Notes under the pieces: model-generated
Database searches by the model: none
Told to the model about the DNA's origin: nothing
What the model saw: only the letters and a program-made list of their open reading frames with translations
In this document: piece by piece, positions 24,701-34,045 of the stretch
How positions within the stretch are numbered: position 1 is the stretch's first letter
Layout of the letters: each line of letters starts with the position of its first letter
Origin: Lingula anatina
Lineage: Eukaryota > Brachiopoda > Lingulata > Lingulida > Lingulidae
DNA length: 34,139 bases
Reading direction: 5' to 3'
Assembly (NCBI RefSeq): GCF_001039355.2
Contig: NW_019775735.1
Span: 868,643-902,781 of the forward strand
Translations under genes and position numbers: made by a program

Positions 24701-27700
24701 TGAAAATGAATCCACTTTAAGGTGCATTTTCCAACTCANCCCCCTCCCCCCTTTGTACCTCGCTTCGCAAGCCTCGGTACTCTCGCGAAAAAAAATAAGG
24801 GCTATTTTCAATTTCTGGGGAGAACCCCGAGATTTTAAGATCAATCTATCCCTGTGGGGAGTCTCACTAGATTACTGTCAGCTTAGCCAGCTAAAGCGTC
24901 TGTCCCGTCTACTAAAAGCTGTAAGGGGGTAATTAACTATGGTGCACGCTCGGCTGACTGCAATTTAGCGTGAACCCCCAGGGAGTAAGGTCGATCTAAA
25001 TCTTAATCTCTGGATCGATCTAAATCTCTGGGAATGCACCCTAATATTCTTTTAAATAAGTTATCATATATGAGGTCATAGTAATATTCATTAATGGATA
25101 TAACAGTATTTTAGAACAAACTATTAGAAATACGATACTCAGATTAATTTTAATTCTTATCATTATGTAAAGTTTCTAGAAAAAGACTTATACAAATAAG
25201 TTAATTAATATATTGACTGTAAAACATTTACTTACAAATACAAACAATATCCATCAAGACTATTAGTGCTGTGCTTTTTATGAAGCTCAGTTCTCAGCAG
25301 CTTTAGGTGATCATTCTCCACAGAATCTGGGGGACCTGACAAAGACAATATTTGACATAGGGGTACAATGCATGTCTCAAAAATCAGTACCGAACGCATC
25401 TCACAAAACTGCCTCAATAAAATGTTTTATTCCAATGAAGAATTAAAATTGAGTTTCCCTTTAAACAGCAAATATCGTGCTTACCAATGGAATCTGTCAT
25501 ATCATCAGTTTTCTTCTTTTCTCCAGCTAAATATCTTGAAAACTTGTTGAGAAAATAAACCTTTGGATCCTCACATTCCTCGGTAAAAAATGCAGCTCTG
25601 TCATATTCTTTTAAGTCAAAGTAGCTTTTTGCTAATGTGTACCTATCATATTCTTTGCAGAAAACCTGCAAAAGATTTTTTATAATCTTATATTCATGCT
25701 TGCACAAGTGAATTTAAATTTTGATTTCCCCTTGAAATGTATAATCTCTTCCTTACACTTGTTAAGTCTTAATTTAATTTCAAACTTTAATATTTTTGTA
25801 CACAAAGCCTTGTGGTGAGTTGTCAAATTTGTAATCAAATTTAACTTTCTGTCATAAAGAGAAAGACTTCCAACTCACATCTGAAGCAGTTGGCTGTACT
25901 TGGAGTGCATTTGTTGGCACCTGATTCAATGAAAATATCATTTCAGCAGACCTACAATGAGAAAAAACTATACAGTAAAAAATCATAGTTAACTGATATT
26001 ATCAACAAAAATATGGTGAAAATGTTTTCTTACTGAACTGAAATGGGAAAAAATGCTGGTAAATGGCCTGAAACTAAAAAGAAGAAATCATGAAATCCTG
26101 ATCCTTAGCTTGTATGTTGTGCTGCCACACATCAGAAAAGTGGGTCCTGTCAGAATTGCTGTGTAGGCTGGAGGAATTGTGCAAACCTTTGTTTTTCCAG
26201 AAAGGAGAAAAATACATTCCTGTGTGTCATACTTAGAAGAAAATAAATACTTAAGCCAATCCACTTGAGGATTCAAAGAGAGGTGAGTGAAGCAAATCCT
26301 GTGATGAACTTGCTTCACAACTGTGTTGAACACCAACATCATAGTCAGTTAAATCTTTTAACAAGATCTTCCATGCTGCAACATGCTTCAGAAGGAAAGA
26401 TGTTAATTCAGAGAGGTTGTGTTAGACCCAATAAGCAAGATAACCAAGTCTGGACAGACCTGGTGGAGAATGCCAGACCACCTCAGGGTCTGCTATTGTT
26501 TTTACCAGAAAAATTAATATTTAAACTTATTTTACGGAGAGGAATAGATCTTATTGGGCCGCAACCAACTTCCAGCAGTGGTAATAAATACATATGCTAT
26601 GCACAATGACATGATATTACAGTAAATGGGCACAAGCAAGGGGCCTTGCCATTGAAAGATGCCACAGGAGTAGCTTTGTTCCTACTAGATCTTTTTGTGG
26701 TAATGATATCTCACATATAGACCATTGTTTAAAATTAAAGTAAGAAATGAAATTTTGATTAAAATATTAATGAAAAGGAGATATTTGAATATTTTTTTCA
26801 ATCAATGCAAATATGCAATGGCATATTTAATTGTTTAATCATATAACTGATATTTTACTAGTACTTGTTTTTTTTCAGTTTTGGTTTCCTAAAGAAGATG
26901 ATTAGTGACCAGGGAATGGAGTTTAATAACGCCCTTATAGAAGAGATCACAAACTTACTGAAAATAAGCCATCGCAGAACTAGTGCATATCACCCACAGT
27001 GCAATAAGATAACAGGTAAAAAGTTTTAACTTCTTGATAAATATAAGCCAATTATTGTTTTATGTGCCAAGAAAATGATGACAATTAAACCTTATATTAT
27101 TTCAGAAAAAATTCAATCAAACATTGGAGAAGATGTGCTTGAAATTGAGAGACGAGACCAGTGAGTGGGATGTGCTTTTAAAGCAAGTGGTCTTCACCTA
27201 CAACACAGCAAGGCAGAGTACAACTAAATTCTCACCATTCTTTGCAATGTATGGCAGGTATGTAAGATCGTTTTGGTCTTAATCTTTTGTTATATAACTG
27301 TTGATTCACCATTTGATTAAATGCATTAATATTTACAGTACAATGAAATGCCACACTAACTGTAGCTGATTTTTAGCGATGGGAGATAAATTTTGATAAT
27401 ATGTTATCCTCTAAATAAAATAATGTTTCTTCACCAGAGAACCTGCACTTCTACAGGACAGTACTTGAAGTGGGTCAGATGACGGAGAAGACGAACAAGA
27501 AGTGAGCCTGCAGGTCCTCCAAAAAGCCATAGAGAGAAGATCACAAGCTATGTCAAAAGCAGGTTAGGCTGCTCTTGAAAATATTGCCCAAGCACAAGAA
27601 AGGCAAAAGCAAGATTATGACAGAAGGCATATTATCCATGATGTAAGTAAACCACGGACAATAAACATTTCACTTTCATTTTAGTTTTCTAGTAACTTTT

Positions 27701-28753
27701 CAAATTTGTTAAAATTGCTACATGTTAATTTGTAACCAGTAATTTATTACAGGTCAGATATTAAGATATTTATTATATATATATATGTCTCATTAAATGA
27801 TAAACGACCCATGGACATAAATGCATCTTTAGTCTTTAGTATATGTCCTTCTCATTACAGACAATCCCTTAGGGCACCAAGATGTTGAAAAAGAACATGC
27901 GGAGATCAGACTGTAAAGGTAACCAAAACCAAGATCCATGGCTGGGTCCATATGTGGTATGGGGCCAAACCAAAAACAAAGCTTATATGTTGAGGACTGT
28001 GGAGGGGGATATCCTGAAAGGAGCAGTAAATGGAGCAAATTTAATATTTGTAGAGTGATATGAATCGAGTGAATAAAATAAAGAATACACAAGTAATAAA
28101 ATAAAATTTTGAATATAATTTTGTTATTGTTGTTTCTTTATTTTCTCTTTCATTTATTTAATTTGTCGGTTAATTTGTTGGGTGATCATTTTTTTTTTTA
28201 AATTAAGAAATTGAACCGAATAAAGTCTGTCTATATGGAATTAAAAATAACAATCTCATTCTAAACCAAATAAATTACACATTCTTCACCAACATTACAA
28301 ACACAAAGCAACGTCAGGGGACATCAATTCCTAGTTTACTAGGGAAAATGTACGACTAGGACATCGATGCCCGTCTGAAGGAAGTAGAATACTAAGTAAC
28401 AGTTGTCTGGAGGACTTCTAATCTCAGGACACGTATTCCTAGGAACGGAGGGCCCAGGACATGCATTCCCAGGACTTAGTGTCCGCAGGGCATTATTTCT
28501 TAGGAATACATGTCCTACGAACATGCATTACGGCGGACATCCATTCCCTCCACACCGGCGGGACTGGTGCCAATGGCATTTATTGTTTTCACAAACACAA
28601 TATATAGATATTTCCACTTAAAATATTATTTGGTGTTAAGTGCGTGCCTTACCATTTTGCACTTTGCATCAAACCCCTCTCGGAACATTCCCGGTTTGCC
28701 AAAAGAAGATCCCGTTTGATAACAGAGAGGTCCCACCTCAAAACCTCCGCCAT
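18747..28753 (-). CDS. CDC23: Anaphase-promoting complex subunit 8 (CDC23/APC8), 14 coding exons
   Basis: CDC23 is a TPR-lobe scaffold subunit of the APC/C ubiquitin ligase, acting with CDC16, CDC27 and APC7 in mitotic exit. Exons in coding order: 28753-28653, 25951-25879, 25665-25485, 25335-25236, 23419-23287, 21933-21756, 21568-21471, 21280-21199, 20969-20805, 20604-20496, 20208-20068, 19826-19748, 19512-19396, 18938-18747. All phases agree and give 582 aa (human 597). Conserved blocks include [16 protein letters not shown], the AGEKKK segment, [80 protein letters not shown] and [17 protein letters not shown]. The protein ends in a basic, Pro-containing tail. Exon 1 ([15 protein letters not shown]...) is separated by a 2.7-kb intron; its split Trp codon (TG|G) and KWSAE junction match human KWSAE. 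Large introns 1, 4 and 5 hold mobile-element remnants. Confidence 0.95.
22383..22992 (+). mobile_element. Crypton-type tyrosine recombinase (DUF3504-like) remnant in CDC23 intron 5
   Basis: The element runs antisense to CDC23. In one frame (about 22383-22640) the peptide reads [16 protein letters not shown], then RFYRRP, then [18 protein letters not shown], which are characteristic blocks of the DUF3504/Crypton recombinase domain. At about 22660 the match moves to another frame and continues [30 protein letters not shown] and AAELYNR, which carry the RSGH histidine and the terminal Tyr of the tyrosine-recombinase active site. The residue aligned to the usual Arg of the H-S-x-R box looks like Lys. 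One TGA follows YNRLP; the frame then stays open through a Ser/Thr-rich stretch to about 22990. The frameshift and stop make it a pseudogene. Families of this kind are known from Cryptons and from domesticated genes such as ZMYM2-4 and QRICH1. No element ends or target duplications were found. Confidence 0.75.
23072..23157 (-). repeat. Dispersed hairpin-ended repeat, copy 2
   Basis: This CDC23 intron-5 segment, read on the minus strand, matches the KANSL3-intron repeat at about 4758-4846. It shares TGTACATATAGC (changed at one position), the CTGCGTCTGTCGTCGCCGTC tract, GTGCACTTTTACC and TAACACGATAA. The trinucleotide tract is shorter and interrupted, and the terminal palindrome is decayed, so this copy is diverged. 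It lies about 80 bp downstream of the Crypton-like remnant, with the CDC23 exon at 23287 another 130 bp on. Confidence 0.85.
23528..24621. mobile_element. Non-coding hAT-like element in CDC23 intron 4 (candidate)
   Basis: The left end reads CAGGGTTCTCCCCAGG. The right end, reverse-complemented, reads CAGGGCTTCTCCTAGG, an imperfect terminal inverted repeat of the CAGGG type common in hAT transposons. Inside the left end are three degenerate copies of a roughly 21-bp unit (about 23551-23621: TTTTTGCCGATATGCTTC and relatives), resembling hAT subterminal repeats. The 1.09-kb interior is very AT-rich and has no transposase-like ORF. An 8-bp target duplication is not visible (catagatt versus attgaaac). 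A second, better inverted match to the left end, GGGTTCTCCCCAG, lies at 24815-24827, so the true right boundary is uncertain and the element may be nested or longer. Confidence 0.5.
24860..25035 (+). repeat. Possible tRNA-related or other interspersed repeat fragment
   Basis: The segment CAGCTTAGCCAGCTAAAGCG at about 24878-24898 resembles a tRNA-type A box (TAGCTCAGCCGGTTAAAGCG). No convincing B box (GGTTCGAATCC) follows at the expected distance, so this is neither a tRNA gene nor an intact SINE. Downstream (about 24990-25035) the unit GATCTAAATCT...CTCTGG occurs twice. It may be a decayed SINE or the outer part of the neighbouring mobile element. Confidence 0.25.
26541..28058 (+). mobile_element. 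Spliced DDE integrase pseudogene with GPY/F-like tail (Ginger/GIN-like), CDC23 intron 1
   Basis: Antisense to CDC23, five coding blocks match the retrovirus-type integrase core: A 26541-26699 ([18 protein letters not shown]), B 26879-27015 ([22 protein letters not shown]), C 27106-27257 ([30 protein letters not shown]), D 27438-27642 (EPALLQDS to QDYDRR) and E 27861-28058 ([26 protein letters not shown]). Block E resembles the C-terminal GPY/F domain. The three expected acidic residues (IDLIG, ISDQG, TEK) are all recognisable. Each gap between blocks has GT and AG ends, so the gene carried introns. It is broken by a TGA in A, a one-base insertion in the A-run opening C, TGA and TAG in D and TAG in E. 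No reverse transcriptase, gag or LTR is seen. Intron-containing, RT-less integrases fit Ginger DNA transposons or domesticated GIN-type genes. Ends were not located. Confidence 0.8.
28319..28548. repeat. Cluster of degenerate GGACATnnATTCC motifs in both orientations
   Basis: At least six relatives of a 13-bp near-palindromic motif occur in about 230 bp: at about 28319, 28359, 28427, 28457, 28503 (inverted, GGAATACATGTCC) and 28534. Spacing is irregular (about 30-70 bp). The block lies in CDC23 intron 1, 100-330 bp from exon 1, next to the integrase remnant. It may be a decayed minisatellite, the subterminal repeats of an unrecognised element, or a binding-site cluster; the sequence does not decide. 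Confidence 0.55.
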
Positions 28754-29056
28754 TTTGCTATACTGATATAAACGCGCGAAAAAAATAGTTAACATTGAAA
28801 GAGGACGAAGAGCAACATCTTGTATTACTGAAGCACCATCATTTTTATGCCTATATCTTTGTACATGTGTTGACATGCTTAAAGTGGAGGTCTAAATATT
28901 TTCAATATATGAATATTTAATTAGGGTCCAGTTTTGGCATATTTCTACTTTTATTTCATTTAGTCACCGTTAGAGGGCGTGCAAGACTTAACCACGGCAA
29001 TAACCAGTGGAGAAGGAGCGCATTTCAACTTGATTAAAATTACCAAAGGAAACGCC
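28754..29056. promoter_or_regulatory. Bidirectional promoter region between CDC23 and the aldo-keto reductase
   Basis: Only 303 bp separate the start codons of these head-to-head genes, so both promoters and both 5' UTRs must fit here. A short CG-rich patch (AACGCGCGAAAAAAA at about 28771-28785) lies just upstream of the CDC23 start and contains a GCGCGAAA core resembling an E2F-type site, plausible for a cell-cycle gene. No TATA box stands out. Assignment of any factor is inference. Confidence 0.5.
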
Positions 29057-32000
29057 ATGGCAAATGTAAAATGTTTAACTTTAGCCAACGGTGCCAAAAT
29101 GCCAATGGTTGGACTTGGAACTTGGAAGGTATACGGCTTTATGTTTTTTGTAAAGGGCTTTTTAAAAATAGTGTATTTTCACTGAAATTGCAAAGCAAGA
29201 GATACAGTACATGCAGGAAATATTTCGTAGAACCAAAAATTATATGTCCCTAATTTTTTTGTGGCCCAAGGCATTATCATAGCATCAGAATGACTTGTAT
29301 GATATACGTGTACATATAATTGCCTCTGTCATACTCATTAGCAGCATCAGACTTGTCTTCATTTTTAACAATAAATATTATTTTAATTGCAAAATGTAAT
29401 TATTGAATCAGTGATTCATGCACCTATCTTTCTGGAACAGTTTTCTCTAATAAATATTTATTTGATTAAGATTTGAAAATGTTTTTTATCTGTTTGTTTT
29501 GTGAAATAGAAGAGTAAGGATTTTATATCATGTGCTTTTTTCAACTTAAATATGGTATTGGGGTTCTGGGACAACTGTTACACACATATTTTTGCATACT
29601 GGTTGTTAAAGTTATTACCACATTTTATTAATATTTAAGTTGTTGAATTCTTTTCATTTATTCCAACAGGACAAAGGAATAATGGAAGAGTTTTTCTTTC
29701 AACATGCAGAGATATATTTATATATACTATTACCCTGGGTAATTCAGACACATGGCTGTGTGTAGAATACACTGTGCTTACATGGTATATCATTAAGTGG
29801 TTGACATACGGATTGTCCTGACCTAGTTACACTGTCATTTTAAGTCCGCAAGGCCCCAAAGCTGTCGAGCATTTCAAGAAATATTGCACAGTCATGGTGC
29901 ACACCATGCTGTCCTTTTGTGGCGTGGACTTGTTGGAACAAATTCTGTTATCTTATCAGTATAGAGTAGTGGCAGGGTTACAGCAATCACAACCTGTAAC
30001 TGTGACTAAGGCATAGGGTTTGATTGATAAGTCATCTTTGACCTCTGCTTCCTTAGCAAACAGAAAATGCTGGGAATATATGCTGTACTACATGGTGTCT
30101 GCCATGTTTGGCACTGAATGCAGTCCTTGTACAGTGATAGGGTTTAGGGATGGGAGCGGCGTCTACATGCAGTATTACGTGTGCATGTTAAAGTTCCCTG
30201 ATGATCCCTAAACGTCCACACGCAGTATTACATGTTCTTGTTTTTAGATTGAACAGGCAAATATTTTAAATGCCTAAATAAAGATCAATGTTTGCAAAAA
30301 CTTGCACATACTGGTATACATGTATGTATTGGTCAGATATTATATGGGAGGTCCATCAAGCTTGCATTTCATGTATCTTATCAATTGTTTTATATTTAGG
30401 GTTGTCAACTCTATGGATTGAAATGGTTAAAAAATTTTTTTCATATTTTTGCTTTCAAGCAACCATCTGTAAAAAACAAATATACCTGATTATTGTTTAA
30501 TAAAGTGGTTAGTCAGTGGTATAGGATGATGAGGGGTTCATTTGATTAAAAATCACAGAAATTATTATATTTGTACATTGTAATATCCATGTGCAGTCTG
30601 TAAAATGAATACCTCTAGGATAGATAAAAGTACTGAACTAAGCCAGTGTTCCACAAATGCAATATAGAATGTTATGATAACTCTGTTTTGTTTTAATATT
30701 TTATAGCCTGCATAACAACTACATGTCCAAACTTATACATGTACACAAACACTAAACACCATACAACATGTGTATCTAGGATTCCTAGTCCTATATGTTA
30801 TTCTTATTTTTGTAATGAATCTTTAGGACTAGGAATCCTAGATACACATGTTGTATCATAGTATGGTGTTTGCTGCAACTTTTAAGTGATATTTAAATGA
30901 TATCTTTTCTAGTCAAAGCCTGGTGAGGTTGCAGAAGCTGTGAAGAAGGCCATTGGTGTTGGCTATAGAATGATAGACTGTGCCTTCATCTATGGGAATG
31001 AACCAGAGATAGGGCCTGCTATAAAGGAAAAGATCAGTGATGGAACAGTGAAGAGAGAAGAGCTATTTATAATTAGCAAGGTAAAAATGGAATGAAGAAT
31101 AGGAAATGAAGCAACAAGACATGAAATTCCTGCATCAAATTGCTGGTTTTGTGAATCTGTAATAATGAATGTGATATTATGCACCTATTAACTCTTTTTT
31201 GATGAAGTTAAGGTTCATTGCCATTGCTAATTCCCTATGCTTTACAGGTACTAGTACATGTACCTGTACTCCTTATTATCTCACAGTAATAACAATAAAA
31301 TGTTATATGAGATAATAAACATTTGTTGAAGAATTTTACAGATAATAACAGTATTTTTTTAGATATAATAACTGACACTAGAATGAATATTTCAGCTTTG
31401 GAACACCTACCATCGAAAAGATTTGGTGAAAAAGTGTATAACACAGACCTTGAATAATCTACAACTGGATTACCTGGATATCTATTTAATGCACTGGCCA
31501 ATGGCATATAAGGTAAAATAATTTGTGAGATCATAGAAGCAATAATGGATAAGAAGATGATTTTGAATTTTAATTGGGTTAAGCTATACAGAAAAGCAGT
31601 GGATCTACGACAGAATATTAACAGTTGATAGTATGTAGTTATTGAATTTTTTTATCAGCACATTGTAAAACTTAACAGATTCACTTGCTTAATTGGATGC
31701 TGTGGAAGTAAAGGTTCAGATAGTTAATTATTGTCACACAGTGTTATTGTATTATTATGTTAATAATGTGTTTTCAGTGAATGTCTTATAATTCACATTA
31801 ATTTTCCTTTTCAAACTGAAAGGAAGATGGAGAAAATGTACCAAGGGATGAAGATGGAAATATAATCCTGTCTGAAATTGACTTCTTGGAAGCTTGGAAG
31901 GTTTGATATCACTTAAAAGCATCAATATACTAGTAAGCCTAAAATATCACACCAAAATTTTGAAGGAAGGAGCCCACACCTCCCAGGATCTCCAATTCTT

Positions 32001-34045
32001 ATTTCAATTAAGTATTTTTTGTTTCCCAAGGGGTAGTTCATTGTGTGATTTTATTATTGAACAAATATACCGATAACAGTGTGAAGATAAAATTGATTTT
32101 TCAGCCTGAAAACTAAGAATGATAGTTTTTAATGTTTTATATAAATTATTTATGGGACTGATATAAACATTTAATGCACTATGAGTTTAAATTTAATATC
32201 TTTACCCTTTGATATAATATTTGTTATCCATGAATCCATTAATTATCATCTTTATCATAATGAAACAGTTAATGTATAGTATTTTGTTCCTTTTAAAGGA
32301 AATGGAAAAACTTGTTGATGAGGGTTTGACCAAGGCCATTGGGTTGTCAAATTTCAACAGCAAGCAGGTTCAGAGAATCTTTGACAACTGCAGAATCAAA
32401 CCTGCTAACTTGCAGGTACAACCGATTCACAAAATCTCATTTTGTAGAATTAAGATTTGATTTTAAAGATGATTTCAGAATTTTATTCATTTTTATTTCA
32501 TATAGGGTTCTGTTTCATGTGATCTGGTACCAACATTCATTTGGGTATTTGAGATTTTTGATTGATTTAGCTTGAATGTATTCCTGCATTAATCAGTATC
32601 GAAAACAAATCTTTTAAAGATATTAATCATAGCGTTTATGCAACTGTTTTCAAGTGAAACTATGTAAAGTGCACATATCTTACATTACAGATCGAGATTA
32701 ATCCATATCTTAGCAATGAACGTTTGGTCAATTTTGCCCATGAAAAGGGATTGACAGTGACAGCTCATAGTTGTTTGGGTTCCAATGATAGGCCGTGGTG
32801 AGTAGAAGATAGAACTGAGATACAAAGGGCAGTCTCCATCTAGGTCATTGGTATAGGGCACCGAATGCGAGCAATATCTTAGATAGAGCGGACCGTCTCT
32901 AACTACATCTTTTATGTAGGGCACTGAGTGTGAGCAATGACCAATAAAGAGTAAACTGTCTCTCTAACAAGCTTAAGGTCATTGGTATAAGGCACTCTTG
33001 ACTGTATTAATTGCTATCTTACAGATTTTAATTTTTAAATCATTTGATTCCTGTTCTTGTTTCACATTCTATCCCTTGAAGATATATGAATAATATTTTG
33101 CTGATATTTATATTACTCTCATATTTGTTGACATTACTTGCTGTAACAGTAATAAATCACTTGTGTGATTTGCTGAGAATAGCATGTAGTTTGTTTTTTA
33201 ACAATTTAGTGTTATTTTTCTTACCAAACATCTCAAATTAAGAGTAGATAGTGTCATGAATTAAAGAGTGAACATACAAAGTCTTTAAACACAGATTGTT
33301 TGACAGTTATAAGATAAATTGTACATGTATGAGTTTTACTGATGTTGAATGGTTATGTGTCAATAGTTTAAATGTAGAAAACATGTTATATTTGGCATTC
33401 ATATGTATTTTATCATTATGGATTCAAGGGCAAAGCCAGATGACCCCAAGCTGTTGGAGGACCCAAGGCTTCTGGAAATTGCCAAAAAAGTTGGAAAAAG
33501 TCCTGCTCAGGTATTTATTTCATGATAATTTGATATGATGAAAAAAATATTGATGATTCACTAGCATCTCTTGACATGACCAGTGCAGATATTTGAGAAA
33601 GCATCCAGTGTATTCTCAGTAATTGATCTTAAAATGAGTGGCATACAGTGTTTATATTTTCTGCATGTGTTTTCTATATGATTCAAATACCATGCAGTTG
33701 ACATATTTTTAAGGTCTATGTCCATGGATAGATAAAGCACTACACGTAAATGCAAATTCTCACCTAATAAATTTTATGTTAAGGTTTCCAAATTTTATTT
33801 AAAAGCATTCACTACATCTTGTTGAGGGCACAAGGCAAATTTACCAACCAGAACAGTCTATCAACACAGCTTTTATTTCTGAATTTAAAAAACGAAAAAT
33901 GTTAAATTTCATATCAGCCTTCTGTTTAAATACTACTTATAAGTTTATTCCATTGTTGTAGGTTGTCCTGCGCTGGGGGATCCAGAGGGGCTATGCAGTT
34001 ATTCCTAAGACTGTTAGTGAGGAAAGAATGAAGGAAAATCTGCAG
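29057..34045 (+). CDS. AKR1-type aldo-keto reductase, 3' end beyond the window
   Basis: Exons: 29057-29128, 30913-31080, 31396-31512, 31823-31900, 32299-32415, 32691-32797, 33429-33510, 33962-34045. Phases agree, giving 275 of an expected 315-330 aa. AKRs are cytosolic NADPH-dependent carbonyl reductases with a TIM-barrel fold. The catalytic tetrad is present: Asp46 and Tyr51 ([10 protein letters not shown]), Lys80 (FIISK) and His113 (LMHWP). Cofactor residues Ser162-Asn163 (GLSNFN) and Gln184 are kept, as are DRPWAKPDDP and VIPKTV. The usual TAYSPLGS reads TAHSCLGS, placing His210 where AKR1B1 has the nicotinamide-stacking Tyr209; ECHPY reads EINPY. Similarity is split between AKR1A1 (YGNEPEIG) and AKR1B (KREELFI, EDPR), so no subfamily symbol is given. 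The start has a strong context (GCCATGG). The final exon or exons with the C-terminal specificity loop lie outside. Confidence 0.92.
29129..30753. other. Reductase intron 1, unassigned sequence
   Basis: This 1.6-kb stretch of intron has no convincing exon. Positions 29700-30240 are less AT-rich than the rest and hold a 64-codon open frame, but the translation resembles nothing I know. It includes a 16-bp palindrome (CATGGTGCACACCATG, about 29897-29912) and two diverged copies of a roughly 20-bp sequence containing GCAGTATTAC (about 30169 and 30222). It may be an old unrecognised repeat. Confidence 0.4.
30754..30871. repeat. 118-bp foldback (long inverted repeat) in reductase intron 1
   Basis: The segment begins AAACACCATA and ends with its exact complement, TATGGTGTTT. 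Inside these, a 30-bp arm starting CAACATGTGTATCTAGGATT pairs perfectly with the opposite strand around a 30-base AT-rich loop. The only asymmetry is an 8-base insertion (TATCATAG) in the right arm. It sits 41 bp upstream of exon 2. Possible identities are a small MITE, a foldback insertion or a hairpin-RNA source. No target duplication is visible. Confidence 0.9.
32825..32998. repeat. Degenerate 63-bp minisatellite in reductase intron 6
   Basis: Three diverged units start near 32830, 32893 and 32956. They share the phases GTCTCT, GGTCATTGGTATAGGGCAC and GAGCAAT in the same order. The third unit is truncated at about 32998. The array begins about 30 bp downstream of the exon donor at 32798. 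A repetitive open frame on the minus strand across it is a by-product of the 63-bp (21-codon) period. Confidence 0.8.

Noticed and set aside
24878-24950. tRNA gene
   Set aside because: An A-box-like stretch is present, but there is no B box, no foldable acceptor stem and no anticodon arm at the right spacing.
26088-26342. 84-codon minus-strand ORF between CDC23 exon 2 and the integrase remnant
   Set aside because: No recognisable domain, no splice phase that fits CDC23, and it adjoins mobile-element sequence. The H2C2 zinc finger expected upstream of the integrase core was also looked for here and not found.
27770-27786. TA dinucleotide microsatellite
   Set aside because: A short, ordinary AT-rich simple repeat; also seen near 16301. 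Not informative.
26541-28058. Endogenous retrovirus or Gypsy provirus
   Set aside because: Only integrase-type sequence is present, split by introns, with no reverse transcriptase, protease, gag, envelope or LTR visible.
28427-28548. GGACATG motifs as p53-family response elements
   Set aside because: The copies break the RRRCWWGYYY pattern in the 3' half in most cases, so the match is no better than loose similarity.
30020-30211. 64-codon plus-strand ORF in reductase intron 1
   Set aside because: No homology recognised, and both bounding reductase exons splice in phase without it.
32685-32924. 79-codon minus-strand ORF with repeated peptide units
   Set aside because: It arises from the 63-bp minisatellite and the antisense of reductase exon 6.
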